Below the pieces are notes generated by a model, which searched no databases, was not told the origin of the DNA, and saw only the letters and a list, made by a program, of their open reading frames with translations. Both the position numbers and the translations under genes were made by a program. Shown here piece after piece: positions 8,600-17,541 of a stretch of DNA of 64,000 nt; the first letter of the stretch is position 1; every line of letters starts with the position of its first letter. Origin of the DNA: Lysobacter luteus (lineage in GTDB: Bacteria > Pseudomonadota > Gammaproteobacteria > Xanthomonadales > Xanthomonadaceae). The DNA is taken from the NCBI RefSeq assembly GCF_907164845.1, contig NZ_OU015430.1, positions 1,044,001 through 1,108,000 on the forward strand, given 5' to 3'.

Positions 8600-10393
8600 A
8601 TGCAGCAGATCCGCAATTTCTCCATCATCGCCCACGTCGACCACGGCAAGTCGACCCTGGCTGACCGCATCATCCATTTGTGCGGTGGCCTGACGACGCG
8701 CGAGATGGAAGCCCAGGTGCTCGACTCCAACCCGATCGAGCGCGAGCGCGGCATCACCATCAAGTCGCAGTCCGTCTCGGTGCCCTACACCGCGCGCGAC
8801 GGGAAGACGTACTTCCTCAACTTCATCGATACCCCCGGCCACGTCGACTTCAGTTACGAGGTGAGCCGTTCGCTGGCCGCCTGCGAAGGCGCGCTGCTGG
8901 TGGTCGACGCCGCCCAGGGCGTGGAGGCGCAGTCGGTCGCCAACTGCTACACCGCGGTGGAGCAGGGGCTGGAAGTGGTACCGGTGCTCAACAAGATCGA
9001 CCTGCCAACCGCCGACATCGAGCGGGCCAAGGCCGAGATCGAAGCCGTGATCGGCATCGACGCGAGCGACGCGGTGGCCGTCAGCGCCAAGACCGGCCTG
9101 AACATCGAAGAGGTGCTGGAGGCCATCGTCACCCGCATCCCGCCGCCGCAGCCGCGTGACACCGACAAGCTGCAGGCGCTGATCATCGACTCCTGGTTCG
9201 ACAACTACCTGGGCGTGGTCAGCCTGGTGCGCGTCATGCAGGGCGAGATCAAGCCCGGCGACAAGATCCTGGTGATGTCCACCGGCCGCACCCACCAGGT
9301 CGACAACGTCGGTGTGTTCACCCCCAAGCGCAAGGAGCTGGCCAAGCTCGGCGCGGGCGAGGTGGGCTGGATCAACGCCAGCATCAAGGATGTCCACGGC
9401 GCGCCGGTCGGCGACACGCTGACCCTTGCCGGCGACCCGGCGGCCAAGCCGCTGCCCGGCTTCCAGGAGATGCAGCCGCGCGTGTTCGCCGGCCTCTTCC
9501 CGGTCGATGCCGAGGACTACCCCGACCTGCGCGAAGCGCTGGAGAAGCTGCGCCTCAACGATGCCGCGTTGCGGTTCGAGCCGGAAAGCTCGGAGGCGAT
9601 GGGCTTCGGTTTCCGCTGCGGCTTCCTGGGCATGCTCCACATGGAGATCGTGCAGGAGCGGCTGGAGCGTGAGTACGACCTCAACCTGATCAGCACCGCG
9701 CCGACCGTGGTGTACGAGGTCCTGAAGACCGACGGCAGCGTGGTGGCGCTGGACAACCCCGCCAAGCTGCCGCAGAGCAACCTGATCGAGGAGATCCGCG
9801 AGCCGATCATCCGCGCCAACATCCTCACGCCGCCCGATTACGTGGGCAACGTGATCACCCTCTGCGAGGAGAAGCGCGGCAACCAGATCGGCATCACGTA
9901 CATGGGCCAGCAGGTGCAGATCAGCTACGAGCTGCCGATGGCCGAGGTGGTAATGGACTTCTTCGACCGGCTCAAGTCGGTCAGCCGCGGCTACGCCTCG
10001 CTCGACTACCAGTTCCTGCGCTTCCAGGAAGGGCCGTTCGTGCGGGTGGACACCTTGATCAACGGCGACAAGGTGGATGCGCTCAGCATGATCACCCACC
10101 GCGCGCACGCCGACCGGCGTGGCCGCGAGATCGCCGAGAAGATGCGCGAGCTGATCCCGCGGCAGATGTTCGACGTCGCCATCCAGGCCGCGATCGGCTC
10201 GCAGATCATCGCCCGCTCCACGGTCAAGGCGATGCGCAAGAACGTGTTGGCCAAGTGCTACGGTGGCGACATTTCGCGCAAGAAGAAGCTGCTCGAAAAG
10301 CAGAAGGCCGGCAAGAAGCGGATGAAGCAGGTCGGAAGCGTCGAGATCCCGCAGGAAGCCTTCCTCGCGGTCCTGCAGGTCGACAACAAGTAA
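8600..10393 (+). CDS. lepA: elongation factor 4 (back-translocating GTPase LepA)
   Basis: Ribosome-associated translational GTPase affecting initiation and back-translocation, peripheral to the membrane. At 597 residues it has normal length. G1 is [10 protein letters not shown]3 is DTPGHVDF and G4 is NKID. The C-terminal, LepA-specific domain ends in a Lys-rich tail ([16 protein letters not shown]). The start ATG 8600 is supported by alignment with the family N-terminus ([14 protein letters not shown]). lepB follows after ten bases carrying a purine-rich AAAGGAAG, so lepA-lepB are co-transcribed. Confidence 0.98.
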   Translation: MQQIRNFSIIAHVDHGKSTLADRIIHLCGGLTTREMEAQVLDSNPIERERGITIKSQSVSVPYTARDGKTYFLNFIDTPGHVDFSYEVSRSLAACEGALLVVDAAQGVEAQSVANCYTAVEQGLEVVPVLNKIDLPTADIERAKAEIEAVIGIDASDAVAVSAKTGLNIEEVLEAIVTRIPPPQPRDTDKLQALIIDSWFDNYLGVVSLVRVMQGEIKPGDKILVMSTGRTHQVDNVGVFTPKRKELAKLGAGEVGWINASIKDVHGAPVGDTLTLAGDPAAKPLPGFQEMQPRVFAGLFPVDAEDYPDLREALEKLRLNDAALRFEPESSEAMGFGFRCGFLGMLHMEIVQERLEREYDLNLISTAPTVVYEVLKTDGSVVALDNPAKLPQSNLIEEIREPIIRANILTPPDYVGNVITLCEEKRGNQIGITYMGQQVQISYELPMAEVVMDFFDRLKSVSRGYASLDYQFLRFQEGPFVRVDTLINGDKVDALSMITHRAHADRRGREIAEKMRELIPRQMFDVAIQAAIGSQIIARSTVKAMRKNVLAKCYGGDISRKKKLLEKQKAGKKRMKQVGSVEIPQEAFLAVLQVDNK

Positions 10394-10403
10394 AGGAAGC
10401 CGC

Positions 10404-11189
10404 ATGCGCTGGTTTGAAATCGCCCTGGTGGTGCTCACCCTCGTCACCGGGGTGGTCTGGCTGCTCGACAGGCTGGTGCTGGCCAAGCGCCGCACCGCCA
10501 GCCAGGGGCTGCTCGATGATGACGGCGAACCGTGGTACGTCGACTATTCCAAGGCGTTCTTCCCCGTCCTGCTGGTAGTGCTGGTCCTGCGCAGCTTCAT
10601 CGCCGAACCGTTCCGCATTCCGTCCAATTCGATGATGCCGACCCTGCTGACCGGCGACTTCATCCTGGTCAACAAGTTCGCCTACGGCCTGCGCATGCCG
10701 ATCACCAACGACAAGTTCGTCGACATCGGCGCGCCCGCGCGCGGCGACGTCGTCGTCTTCCGTCCGCCGCACCATCCCGACCAGGACTGGATCAAGCGCG
10801 TGATCGGCCTGCCCGGCGACCGGGTCGCCTATTTTGACAACCAGGTTCACGTCAACGGCGTGCCGGTGGGGTACGAGTCGCTCGGGACCTACCAGGGGAT
10901 CGACAGCGGCATCGAGATGACCGGTGCCGAAGAACTGGTCGAGCAGCTGCCCGGCCGCCCGCACCGCGTGCTCGAGCGCAGCTCGCTGCCGTTCCTCGAC
11001 CCGGGGCAGGGCGAGTGGGTCGTCCCGGCCGGTCACTATTTCGTGATGGGTGACAACCGCGACAACAGCGAGGACAGCCGATACTGGGGCTTCCTGCCGG
11101 AGCAGAACCTGCGCGGCAAGGCGTTCCTGATCTGGATGCATCTCGACGGTGGGGTCGATTTCTCCCGGATCGGCGAGAGCATCCAGTAA
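10404..11189 (+). CDS. lepB: signal peptidase I
   Basis: Inner-membrane serine protease that removes signal peptides from exported proteins. The 261-residue protein has two N-terminal membrane helices (about residues 4-22 and 52-66). Catalytic Ser76 lies in SNSMMPTLL and the general base Lys131 in IKRVIGLPGD. The C-terminal box GDNRDNSEDSR is intact. It sits in the conserved lepA-lepB-DUF4845-rnc-era-recO cluster with a good ribosome-binding site before ATG 10404. Confidence 0.97.
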   Translation: MRWFEIALVVLTLVTGVVWLLDRLVLAKRRTASQGLLDDDGEPWYVDYSKAFFPVLLVVLVLRSFIAEPFRIPSNSMMPTLLTGDFILVNKFAYGLRMPITNDKFVDIGAPARGDVVVFRPPHHPDQDWIKRVIGLPGDRVAYFDNQVHVNGVPVGYESLGTYQGIDSGIEMTGAEELVEQLPGRPHRVLERSSLPFLDPGQGEWVVPAGHYFVMGDNRDNSEDSRYWGFLPEQNLRGKAFLIWMHLDGGVDFSRIGESIQ

Positions 11190-11242
11190 CACCCCGTTTG
11201 CGGCATCATCCGCAGCGGGAATCGAACTCAGGGGAAGACCGG

Positions 11243-11617
11243 ATGAAGCGTACCCAAGGTGGCATGACCCTTATCGGGTTCATCATCGTGCTGGCGGTGG
11301 CCGGCGTGTTCATCTACACCGGGATGAAGGTCATCCCGATGTATTCGGAGTACTACGCGGTCAAGCAGGCGCTTGCGGGGCTGTCGGAGGAGCCGGAAAT
11401 CACCCAGAAGTCCCCGGCCCAGATCCAGGACCTGTTCTTCCGCCGCCTGTACATCAGCTACGCCGAGAACGTGAAGCCCGCGAACGTGAAGATCGCCCGC
11501 AAGGACGCCGGCTACCTGATGACGGTGGACTACGAAGTGCGCAAGCCGCTGATCGCCAACCTGGACGTGGTCGGCAAGTTCAACACCGAGCAGGAGTTGC
11601 GCCGCGGCGCTAGGTGA
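11243..11617 (+). CDS. DUF4845 membrane protein
   Basis: A 124-residue protein of unknown function, conserved between lepB and rnc in many beta- and gammaproteobacteria. The start is ATG 11243, with GGGGAAG at 11231-11237; a longer in-frame reading to 11198 lacks a ribosome-binding site. The N-terminus (MKRTQGGMTLIGF) has a short basic leader ending in Gly-Gly, then a hydrophobic helix (about residues 8-26). This resembles a prepilin leader but has Gly instead of Glu at position +5. The remainder is a soluble, presumably periplasmic domain with no catalytic motif I recognise. Confidence 0.85.
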   Translation: MKRTQGGMTLIGFIIVLAVAGVFIYTGMKVIPMYSEYYAVKQALAGLSEEPEITQKSPAQIQDLFFRRLYISYAENVKPANVKIARKDAGYLMTVDYEVRKPLIANLDVVGKFNTEQELRRGAR

Positions 11618-11620
11618 CCG

Positions 11621-12280
11621 GTGACGCTGCGGATCTCCCACCCCTTCGTCAGGCCCGAGCTGCTGGCGCAGGCGCTGACACACCGGAGCGCGGGGGCACC
11701 GCACAACGAGCGGCTGGAATTCCTCGGTGACGCACTGGTCAACCTGTTCGTCGCCGAGGCGCTGTACGCGCGCTGGCCCCGGGCCGACGAAGGAGCCCTG
11801 ACCCGCGCGCGCGCCGAGCTGGTGCGCGAGTCGGCACTGGCGCCGATCGCCCGCCAGCTTGACCTCGGGGCGTTGCTGACGCTCGGTCCCGGGGAAATGA
11901 AGTCCGGTGGCCATCGGCGTGACTCGATCCTGGCCGACGCGCTCGAAGCGGTGGTGGCCGCGGTCTACCTCGACGCGGGTTTCGAGGCCTGCCGGACCGT
12001 TGTGATGCCGTGGTTCGAGGCGGCGATGGACGCCCTGCCGCCGCCGCACAAGGTCGGCAAGGACGCCAAGACCCGCCTGCAGGAATGGCTGCAGGGTCGC
12101 CAGAAGCCGCTGCCGGTGTACCAGCTGGTGGCCGAGTCGGGCGAGGACCACGCCAAGACCTTCCGGGTCAGCTGCACCCTGGTCCAGCCGGCACTGGTGA
12201 CCGAAGGCGAGGGTGGTTCCCGCCGGGGCGCCGAACAGGCCGCCGCCGAAGCTGCGCTGTCCGCACTCGAAGCGGCCTGA
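11621..12280 (+). CDS. rnc: ribonuclease III
   Basis: Double-strand-specific endoribonuclease for rRNA processing and RNA turnover. The 219-residue protein carries the signature [10 protein letters not shown] (residues 29-38) with the metal-binding acidic residues, a second acidic cluster ([13 protein letters not shown]) and a C-terminal dsRNA-binding domain (from about 150, ending [15 protein letters not shown]). The start is GTG 11621, three bases after the DUF4845 stop. The conserved rnc-era-recO order follows, but era seems to have its own promoter at the rnc 3' end. Confidence 0.96.
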   Translation: MTLRISHPFVRPELLAQALTHRSAGAPHNERLEFLGDALVNLFVAEALYARWPRADEGALTRARAELVRESALAPIARQLDLGALLTLGPGEMKSGGHRRDSILADALEAVVAAVYLDAGFEACRTVVMPWFEAAMDALPPPHKVGKDAKTRLQEWLQGRQKPLPVYQLVAESGEDHAKTFRVSCTLVQPALVTEGEGGSRRGAEQAAAEAALSALEAA

Positions 12281-12288
12281 CCGGGCAT

Positions 12289-12294
12289 TACAAT
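12289..12294 (+). promoter_or_regulatory. -10 element for a predicted leaderless era mRNA
   Basis: TACAAT at 12289-12294 ends six bases before ATG 12301. With a usual -10 to start-site distance, transcription would begin at the A of the ATG. It lies in the 20-base rnc-era gap. No ribosome-binding site is present before the ATG, which agrees with leaderless translation. Confidence 0.5.
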
Positions 12295-12300
12295 CCCCCG

Positions 12301-13206
12301 ATGGATACCCCCCACCGCAGCGGCCACGTCGCCGTCATCGGCCGGCCCAACGTCGGCAAGTCCACCCTGACCAACGCGCTGGTCGGCGCCAAGGTCAGCA
12401 TCGTCTCGCCACGGCCGCAGACCACCCGCCATCGCCTGCTGGGCATCGCGACCTTCGAGCAGGGCCAGATCCTGCTGGTCGACACCCCCGGGCTGCATCG
12501 CGACCAGGGCAAGTCGACCGCGACCGCCATGCATCGCTGGATGAACCGTGCCGCCCGTGGCGCGCTGGAGGGCGTCGACGTGGCCTTGCTGGTCGTGCGC
12601 GCCGGCCAGTGGGACGAGGCCGACGCCTTTGCCTACCAGGCCCTGCACCAGGCCAAGGTGCCGGTGGTGCTGGTGGTCAACCAGGTCGACCGGCTCAAGG
12701 ACAAGACCGCGCTGCTGCCGTACCTCGCGCAGATCAGTGAAGGCCGCGAGTTCGCTGCCGTGCATCCGATCTCCGCGCTCAAGCGCAAGGGGCTCGAGCC
12801 GCTGGTCAAGGACGTGCTCGCGATGTTGCCCGAGCAGCCACCGCTCTACGCGGAGGACGAGATCACCGACAAGAGCCAGCGGTTCCTGGCCGGTGAGCTG
12901 GTGCGCGAGCAACTGATGCGGCAGCTCGGCGAAGAGCTGCCGTACGCCACCACGGTCGAGATCGAGCGCTTCGTGGTGGACGGCGCGCTGCTGCGCATCG
13001 GCGCGGTGATCTGGGTCGAGCGTGACGGCCAGAAGGCGATCGTCATCGGCAAGGGCGGCGAGCGCTTGCGTGAGATCGGCGCGCGGGCGCGCCAGCAGAT
13101 GGAACAGTTGTTTGGCGCCAAGGTGTTCCTTGAAACCTGGGTGCGCGTACGCGAAGGCTGGTCGGACGACGAGGCCGCGCTGCGGGCGTTCGGCTACCAC
13201 GACTGA
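12301..13206 (+). CDS. era: GTPase Era
   Basis: Essential GTPase that binds the 3' end of 16S rRNA and aids 30S maturation. The 301-residue protein has G1 [10 protein letters not shown]3 DTPG and G4 NQVD, then a C-terminal KH RNA-binding domain with the [14 protein letters not shown] loop. ATG 12301 gives the family's normal N-terminus. There is no purine-rich Shine-Dalgarno upstream (the six preceding bases are CCCCCG), in keeping with the leaderless promoter proposed. Confidence 0.97.
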   Translation: MDTPHRSGHVAVIGRPNVGKSTLTNALVGAKVSIVSPRPQTTRHRLLGIATFEQGQILLVDTPGLHRDQGKSTATAMHRWMNRAARGALEGVDVALLVVRAGQWDEADAFAYQALHQAKVPVVLVVNQVDRLKDKTALLPYLAQISEGREFAAVHPISALKRKGLEPLVKDVLAMLPEQPPLYAEDEITDKSQRFLAGELVREQLMRQLGEELPYATTVEIERFVVDGALLRIGAVIWVERDGQKAIVIGKGGERLREIGARARQQMEQLFGAKVFLETWVRVREGWSDDEAALRAFGYHD

Positions 13207-13221
13207 CCCCGGCCGCAGGCG

Positions 13222-13971
13222 ATGCGCATCACCGCCGAGCCCGCCTTCGTACTGCATGCGCGGCCTTGGCGTGAGACCAGCCTGCTGGTGGAGGTCCTCA
13301 GCCTCAACCACGGGCGTCTCGGGCTCATCGCACGCGGGGTGAAAGGCCCGAAGCGGCACCCGCTGCGGGCAGCGTTGCAACCGTTGCAATCAATCCGACT
13401 GGATGCGGTGCAGACCGGTGAGCTGGCACAGTTGCGGTCGGCCGAAGCCACCGATGCGGCGCCGAGGCTGGTCGGCGACGCGATGCTGAGCGGGTTCTAC
13501 CTGAGCGAGCTCACGCTGCGCCTCACCCCGCGCGGTGAAGCACAGCCGCAGCTGTTCGGCGCCTATGCGATGACCCGGGAGCGCCTGCGTTCCGGCGAAC
13601 CGCTGGGCTGGACGCTGCGCCGGTTCGAGCGCGACCTGCTCGACGCCCTGGGTTTCGGCTTCGACTGGACCCGCGACGGTGATGGCGAGCCGCTCGACCC
13701 TGCGGCGCGTTACCGGGTCGATCCCGAACACGGCCCGCGCCGGTTGCTCAGCGATCGCGGCCAGGCCGATCGCAGTGGCGCGGCCACCGGCCGCGGACTG
13801 CTGGACCTGGCGGCCGACCGGATCCCGGCCAATGACGACCTGCCCGGCCTCCGGCGGGTGATGCGGGGCGTGCTCGCCCACCATCTCGGCCCGCGTGGCC
13901 TGAAATCGTGGGAGATGCTGGGTGGGTTGCCGGCCGGGGGGCGGGCCAAGCCATTTGATACACCGGACTAG
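13222..13971 (+). CDS. recO: DNA repair protein RecO
   Basis: Loads RecA onto SSB-coated single-stranded DNA in the RecFOR pathway. The 249-residue protein has the N-terminal OB-fold ([18 protein letters not shown], the family hallmark) and the helical C-terminal part ([24 protein letters not shown]). The zinc-binding cysteines of some RecO proteins are absent, as is usual in gammaproteobacteria. It lies 15 bases after era and ends four bases from the stop of the convergent receiver-Hpt gene. Confidence 0.93.
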   Translation: MRITAEPAFVLHARPWRETSLLVEVLSLNHGRLGLIARGVKGPKRHPLRAALQPLQSIRLDAVQTGELAQLRSAEATDAAPRLVGDAMLSGFYLSELTLRLTPRGEAQPQLFGAYAMTRERLRSGEPLGWTLRRFERDLLDALGFGFDWTRDGDGEPLDPAARYRVDPEHGPRRLLSDRGQADRSGAATGRGLLDLAADRIPANDDLPGLRRVMRGVLAHHLGPRGLKSWEMLGGLPAGGRAKPFDTPD

Positions 13972-13975
13972 TAGG

Positions 13976-14695
13976 TCACCGGGACGCCGGGGTTCTCCAC
14001 GCGAACGCCGCGGCGGTCTCGTCGGCGATTCGCTCGAACGCTGCAAGCTGTTCGGCGTCGCCCGGCGCCCGCCGCAGCGCGGCGGCCGCGTCGCCGAGCC
14101 GCACTGCGCCGACGAACCCGCAGCTGGCCAGCAACTTGTGCAGTTCGCTTTCGATCCCGGGGTGGTCCTCGCGCGCGGCAGCGTTCCGTACCCGCTCGCG
14201 CAACTGCTTCAGGTCATCCGCGAAAAGAGTGCGCAGCGCCTGCACGTGGGCGGTGTTGCCGTTCAATGCGGTGGCCGCAGTGGCGTCGTCCCAGAGCGGG
14301 CGTTTGGGCACGTCTCCGGGTCGCACCTCAAGGCGAGCGCGGACGGCGGATTGCAGCGTCGTCGCTGACAACGGCTTGACCAGTACGTCCGCAAACCCCG
14401 CGGCGCGCAACGACGCCGCCACGTCGGGTTGGGATGACGCGGTGTGCGCAAGTGCAACCGTATCCGGGTGGAGACCACGAAGTGCGCGCAACACCGCATG
14501 CCCGGTGCCGTCGGGAAGGTGGGCGTCGACCAGCCAGAGGTCGTGACGGGTCGCGGTGGCGCGGGCGACCGCCGCGGCCACGTTGTCGACCTCGTCGACA
14601 CGGGCGGGGAGTGCCTTGATCGCGGCGGCCAGGAAGGCGCGGGAGGTCGGGTCGTCCTCGACCAGCAGGACGCGGGGCATGGCGGCGTCGTTCAC
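13976..14695 (-). CDS. response regulator receiver-Hpt fusion protein
   Basis: A 239-residue signalling protein with two phosphorelay modules and no DNA-binding or enzymatic output. The receiver domain (about 6-120) has the acidic pair Asp14/Asp15, the phospho-acceptor Asp57 (LWLVDAHLPDGTG) and Lys107 (VLVKPLS). The C-terminal histidine phosphotransfer domain (about 145-235) has His186 in SELHKLLASCG. Such proteins pass phosphoryl groups between hybrid kinases and other regulators; no kinase gene lies nearby. The start could be ATG 14695 or the internal ATG at 14680. The partner is unknown. Confidence 0.85.
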   Translation of the reverse strand: MNDAAMPRVLLVEDDPTSRAFLAAAIKALPARVDEVDNVAAAVARATATRHDLWLVDAHLPDGTGHAVLRALRGLHPDTVALAHTASSQPDVAASLRAAGFADVLVKPLSATTLQSAVRARLEVRPGDVPKRPLWDDATAATALNGNTAHVQALRTLFADDLKQLRERVRNAAAREDHPGIESELHKLLASCGFVGAVRLGDAAAALRRAPGDAEQLAAFERIADETAAAFAWRTPASR

Positions 14696-14779
14696 GACGG
14701 TCCCTCGTGTGGCAACGGCGGTTTGGACAATGTGTCCGGCGGCGGCCGGCGCTTCATCGGCGGTGGTTGCGGCCCTCGG

Positions 14780-14785
14780 TATGCT
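14780..14785 (+). promoter_or_regulatory. -10 element for a predicted leaderless ydbH-like mRNA
   Basis: TATGCT at 14780-14785 ends six bases before ATG 14792. This is the same geometry as at era and ispG. The bases between (GCCGCG) contain no ribosome-binding site. A -35 is not evident. Confidence 0.4.
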
Positions 14786-14791
14786 GCCGCG

Positions 14792-16810
14792 ATGTTCCGG
14801 CCGATACTACCGCTGCTGATCGCATGCGCCTGCCTGGTGGGGCTGTCGTGGCCCGCCGCGGCGGCAGCGCGCTCGGCGACGGCGCACATCGAACGGGTCG
14901 ACTCCGCGGTGGCCACCATGCACGGCGTGCGGGTCGACCTTGCGTGGGCGAAGGGTGCGGATCACGGTCAGCTGCGTTTGCGCGCCGAACGCGTGCAGTC
15001 GCCGTCACTGGGTTACGACTTCCACCAACTTGACTGGCAATGCCCGTTGCAGCGCGACGGGAACGACTGGCGCTGCGACGGCCTCGTGCACGGTGGCGGG
15101 GCGCCGATGCGGCTGGCGGTGGCCTTCGAGGCGGGTGGGGTCGAAGCAGCGTTGTCGCGCGATCGTAGCCGGGTCGAGCTGCACCGGGACGCGGCAACGC
15201 CCGACCTCACCCGGATCAACCTCGTCGACATCCCACTGGCGTGGACAAAGGCACTGCTGGCCCAGGCATGGAGCAGCGGACGCATCACCGGTGGCCGCGC
15301 GGACGCGGCGCTGGCGGTGTCCGCGCCGACAGGCGAGCCCCTGCGCATCTCCGGCCCGGTGGCGATCCGTGCGGCCGGCTTCGACACGCCCGACGGGCGC
15401 ATCGCCGGCGAGAACCTCGGTGCGCGGCTCGCGATCGACGCTGCCCTGGACGAGCGGGACCGGTTCACCGTGGACGGCCAGCTGCTGGGCGGCGAATTGC
15501 TGCTGGGCACCACCTACGTGTCGCTGCAGGAGCGGTCGGTGGACGTGAGGATCGAGGCGGTCCAAGGCCAACAGGGCTGGCAGTTGCCGGCCATCGCGTG
15601 GCATGACCCCGGGATCCTGAAGGCGGAAGGAAGCGCGGCGCTCGGCGTGGACGCGACACTGCGCGCGCTTGACGTGCGTCTGCACAGCCCGGCACTCGCC
15701 GCGCTCGCCGACGGCTACCTCAGCGGCTGGCTGGGTGTCGCCGGGCTTGCCGACCTTGCACTGCAGGGCGCGGCCGATGCGCACGTGCAACTGGCCGGCG
15801 GCGCGCTGCAGCAGGCGCACCTGGCACTGCACCAGTCCAGCTTCGAGGACGCGCGCGGACGGTTCGCCTTCCGCGGCGTGGATGGTGATGTCCGGTTCTC
15901 CGCCACCTCGCCGGTCGACAGCGTCCTGCGATGGGACGGTGGCGCGATGCACGGCCTGGCGTTCGGGGCGGCGCACCTGCCGTTCCGCAGCGCGCAGGGC
16001 AGGCTGGCGCTGGCTTCACCGGTCGAGGTCCACTTGCTGGGTGGCACGCTGCGCATCAGCCATATGGACCTGCGTCCGCCGTCAGGGACGCAGGCGACCG
16101 ACCTGCGGTTCGGCCTCGCGCTCGACGGCCTGGATGTGGCCGAACTGTCCGCCGCGCTCGGTTGGCCAGCCTTCACCGGCGAACTCAGCGGCACCATTCC
16201 CGAGGCGCGCTATGCGGACGAGCGGGTCGAGTTCGATGGTGGCCTGTCGATGCAGCTGTTCGGAGGGGAGGTCTCGGTCGGCCAGCTGTCGATGGAGCGG
16301 CCATTCGGCGTACTGCCCACGCTGTCGGCGGACGTCGGTTTCGAGGACATCGACCTGATGGCGCTTACCGGCGCGTTCGATTTCGGCAGCATCAGCGGCA
16401 AGCTCGACGGGCGGATCGCCGACCTGCGCCTGGTGGACTGGCGACCGGTGGCGTTCAACGCCCGGCTGCGCACCGATCGCCATCCCGGCGTACGCCAGCG
16501 CATCAGCCAGCGCGCCGTGCAGGACCTGACCAGCGTCGGCAACAGCTCGTTCGTCGGCAGCCTGCAGGCGCAGCTGATCGGGTTCTTCGACGATTTCGGG
16601 TACTCGCGCATCGGCATCGGCTGCACCCTGGTCGACGAGGTGTGCACGATGGACGGACTGGGTTCAGTGGGCGAGGGCTTTATTATCGTCCAGGGCTCGG
16701 GCCTGCCACGGCTGACCGTGGTCGGCTACAACCGCCGGGTCGACTGGCCGACGCTGGTCGAGCGGCTTGCGGCGGTCGGCACCGGCGACGTCAAGCCGGT
16801 GGTCGAGTGA
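14792..16810 (+). CDS. ydbH: YdbH-like AsmA/TamB-class intermembrane lipid transport protein
   Basis: A 672-residue exported or anchored protein (hydrophobic N-terminus, residues 1-25). Long alternating beta-strand sequence is typical of the bridge-like proteins that move phospholipids between inner and outer membrane. The last 130 residues match the YdbH C-terminal domain by its characteristic segments: VRQRISQRAVQDLTSVG, FFDDFGYSRIGIGCTL, and the terminal GYNRRVDWPTLVERL. It is shorter than E. coli YdbH (about 880). A DUF1318 (YdbL-like) lipoprotein follows after 32 bases, as in the E. coli ydbH-ynbE-ydbL operon, except that ynbE is missing. The family call rests on motifs recalled, not on a search. 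Confidence 0.75.
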   Translation: MFRPILPLLIACACLVGLSWPAAAAARSATAHIERVDSAVATMHGVRVDLAWAKGADHGQLRLRAERVQSPSLGYDFHQLDWQCPLQRDGNDWRCDGLVHGGGAPMRLAVAFEAGGVEAALSRDRSRVELHRDAATPDLTRINLVDIPLAWTKALLAQAWSSGRITGGRADAALAVSAPTGEPLRISGPVAIRAAGFDTPDGRIAGENLGARLAIDAALDERDRFTVDGQLLGGELLLGTTYVSLQERSVDVRIEAVQGQQGWQLPAIAWHDPGILKAEGSAALGVDATLRALDVRLHSPALAALADGYLSGWLGVAGLADLALQGAADAHVQLAGGALQQAHLALHQSSFEDARGRFAFRGVDGDVRFSATSPVDSVLRWDGGAMHGLAFGAAHLPFRSAQGRLALASPVEVHLLGGTLRISHMDLRPPSGTQATDLRFGLALDGLDVAELSAALGWPAFTGELSGTIPEARYADERVEFDGGLSMQLFGGEVSVGQLSMERPFGVLPTLSADVGFEDIDLMALTGAFDFGSISGKLDGRIADLRLVDWRPVAFNARLRTDRHPGVRQRISQRAVQDLTSVGNSSFVGSLQAQLIGFFDDFGYSRIGIGCTLVDEVCTMDGLGSVGEGFIIVQGSGLPRLTVVGYNRRVDWPTLVERLAAVGTGDVKPVVE

Positions 16811-16842
16811 CGGCACCTTCAGAATCGCAACAGGAGAATCGC

Positions 16843-17460
16843 ATGCGCCGTTGGATGGGTATTCCGGTCGCCGCCGTGATGGTCACGGCCTGCGTCACGA
16901 TCAACGTCTATTTCCCGGCGGCGGAGGCGAAGGAAGCCGCGCGGCAGTTCGTCGAGAAGGTCATCGGCGAGGAGCCGCAACCGTCCACGCCGGTCGAGGA
17001 TGACAACGGCGGGCCGAGTGCCTTCCTCGAGCCGGTGTCACTGCGGCAGTTGGCCTCCCGCGTCGACGTATACGCGCTGATGGGCATCGGCAGCGCGCAC
17101 GCGCAGTCGCCCGACATCAGCATCCGCACCCCGGCGATCCAGGCGATCCAGTCGCGGATGGCCGCCCGGTTCGATTCGACCCTGCGCGCGGGCTTCGACG
17201 CCGGCGCGCTCGGCTTTGCCGGCGACGGCACGATCGTCGTGCGCGACGCGTCCAAGTTGCCGCTCAAGGACCGGGTGAAGATCCAGCAGGCCGTGGCCGA
17301 CGACAACCGCGACCGCAAGGCGGTCTACCGCGAAGTCGCCGTCGCCAACGGCCATCCGGAGTGGGAAGGCCAGATCCGCGAGGTCTTCGCTCGGCAGTGG
17401 GTGGCCAGTGCCCGCAGCGGCTGGTGGTACCAGAGCGGCGGCAGCTGGAAGCAGAAGTAG
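16843..17460 (+). CDS. ydbL: YdbL-like DUF1318 lipoprotein
   Basis: A 205-residue protein with a lipoprotein signal: basic start, hydrophobic stretch and lipobox VTAC with Cys17 as the lipidation site. The C-terminal DUF1318 domain is recognisable by LKDRVKIQQAVADDNRDRKA and the closing region. YdbL in E. coli is a periplasmic helper of the YdbH-YnbE lipid bridge and is not lipidated. Here the N-terminus (CVTINVYFPA) is lipidated and could stand in for the missing YnbE lipoprotein; that is inference. A strong CAGGAGA precedes ATG 16843. A 10-bp hairpin follows the stop. Confidence 0.75.
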   Translation: MRRWMGIPVAAVMVTACVTINVYFPAAEAKEAARQFVEKVIGEEPQPSTPVEDDNGGPSAFLEPVSLRQLASRVDVYALMGIGSAHAQSPDISIRTPAIQAIQSRMAARFDSTLRAGFDAGALGFAGDGTIVVRDASKLPLKDRVKIQQAVADDNRDRKAVYREVAVANGHPEWEGQIREVFARQWVASARSGWWYQSGGSWKQK

Positions 17461-17470
17461 CACGCGACAT

Positions 17471-17495
17471 GGTCGCCGGACCCGTTCCGGCGACC
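17471..17495 (+). terminator. hairpin after ydbL-like gene
   Basis: GGTCGCCGGA (17471-17480) and TCCGGCGACC (17486-17495) form a perfect 10-bp stem with a 5-base loop, ten bases after the ydbL-like stop. No T run follows, so an intrinsic terminator is uncertain. A GACAAT -10-like element for rlmD lies downstream at 17514-17519. Confidence 0.4.
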
Positions 17496-17541
17496 CGCGG
17501 CAGCGGGCTCTGCGACAATACGCGCCCCCCGCAACCCAGCA

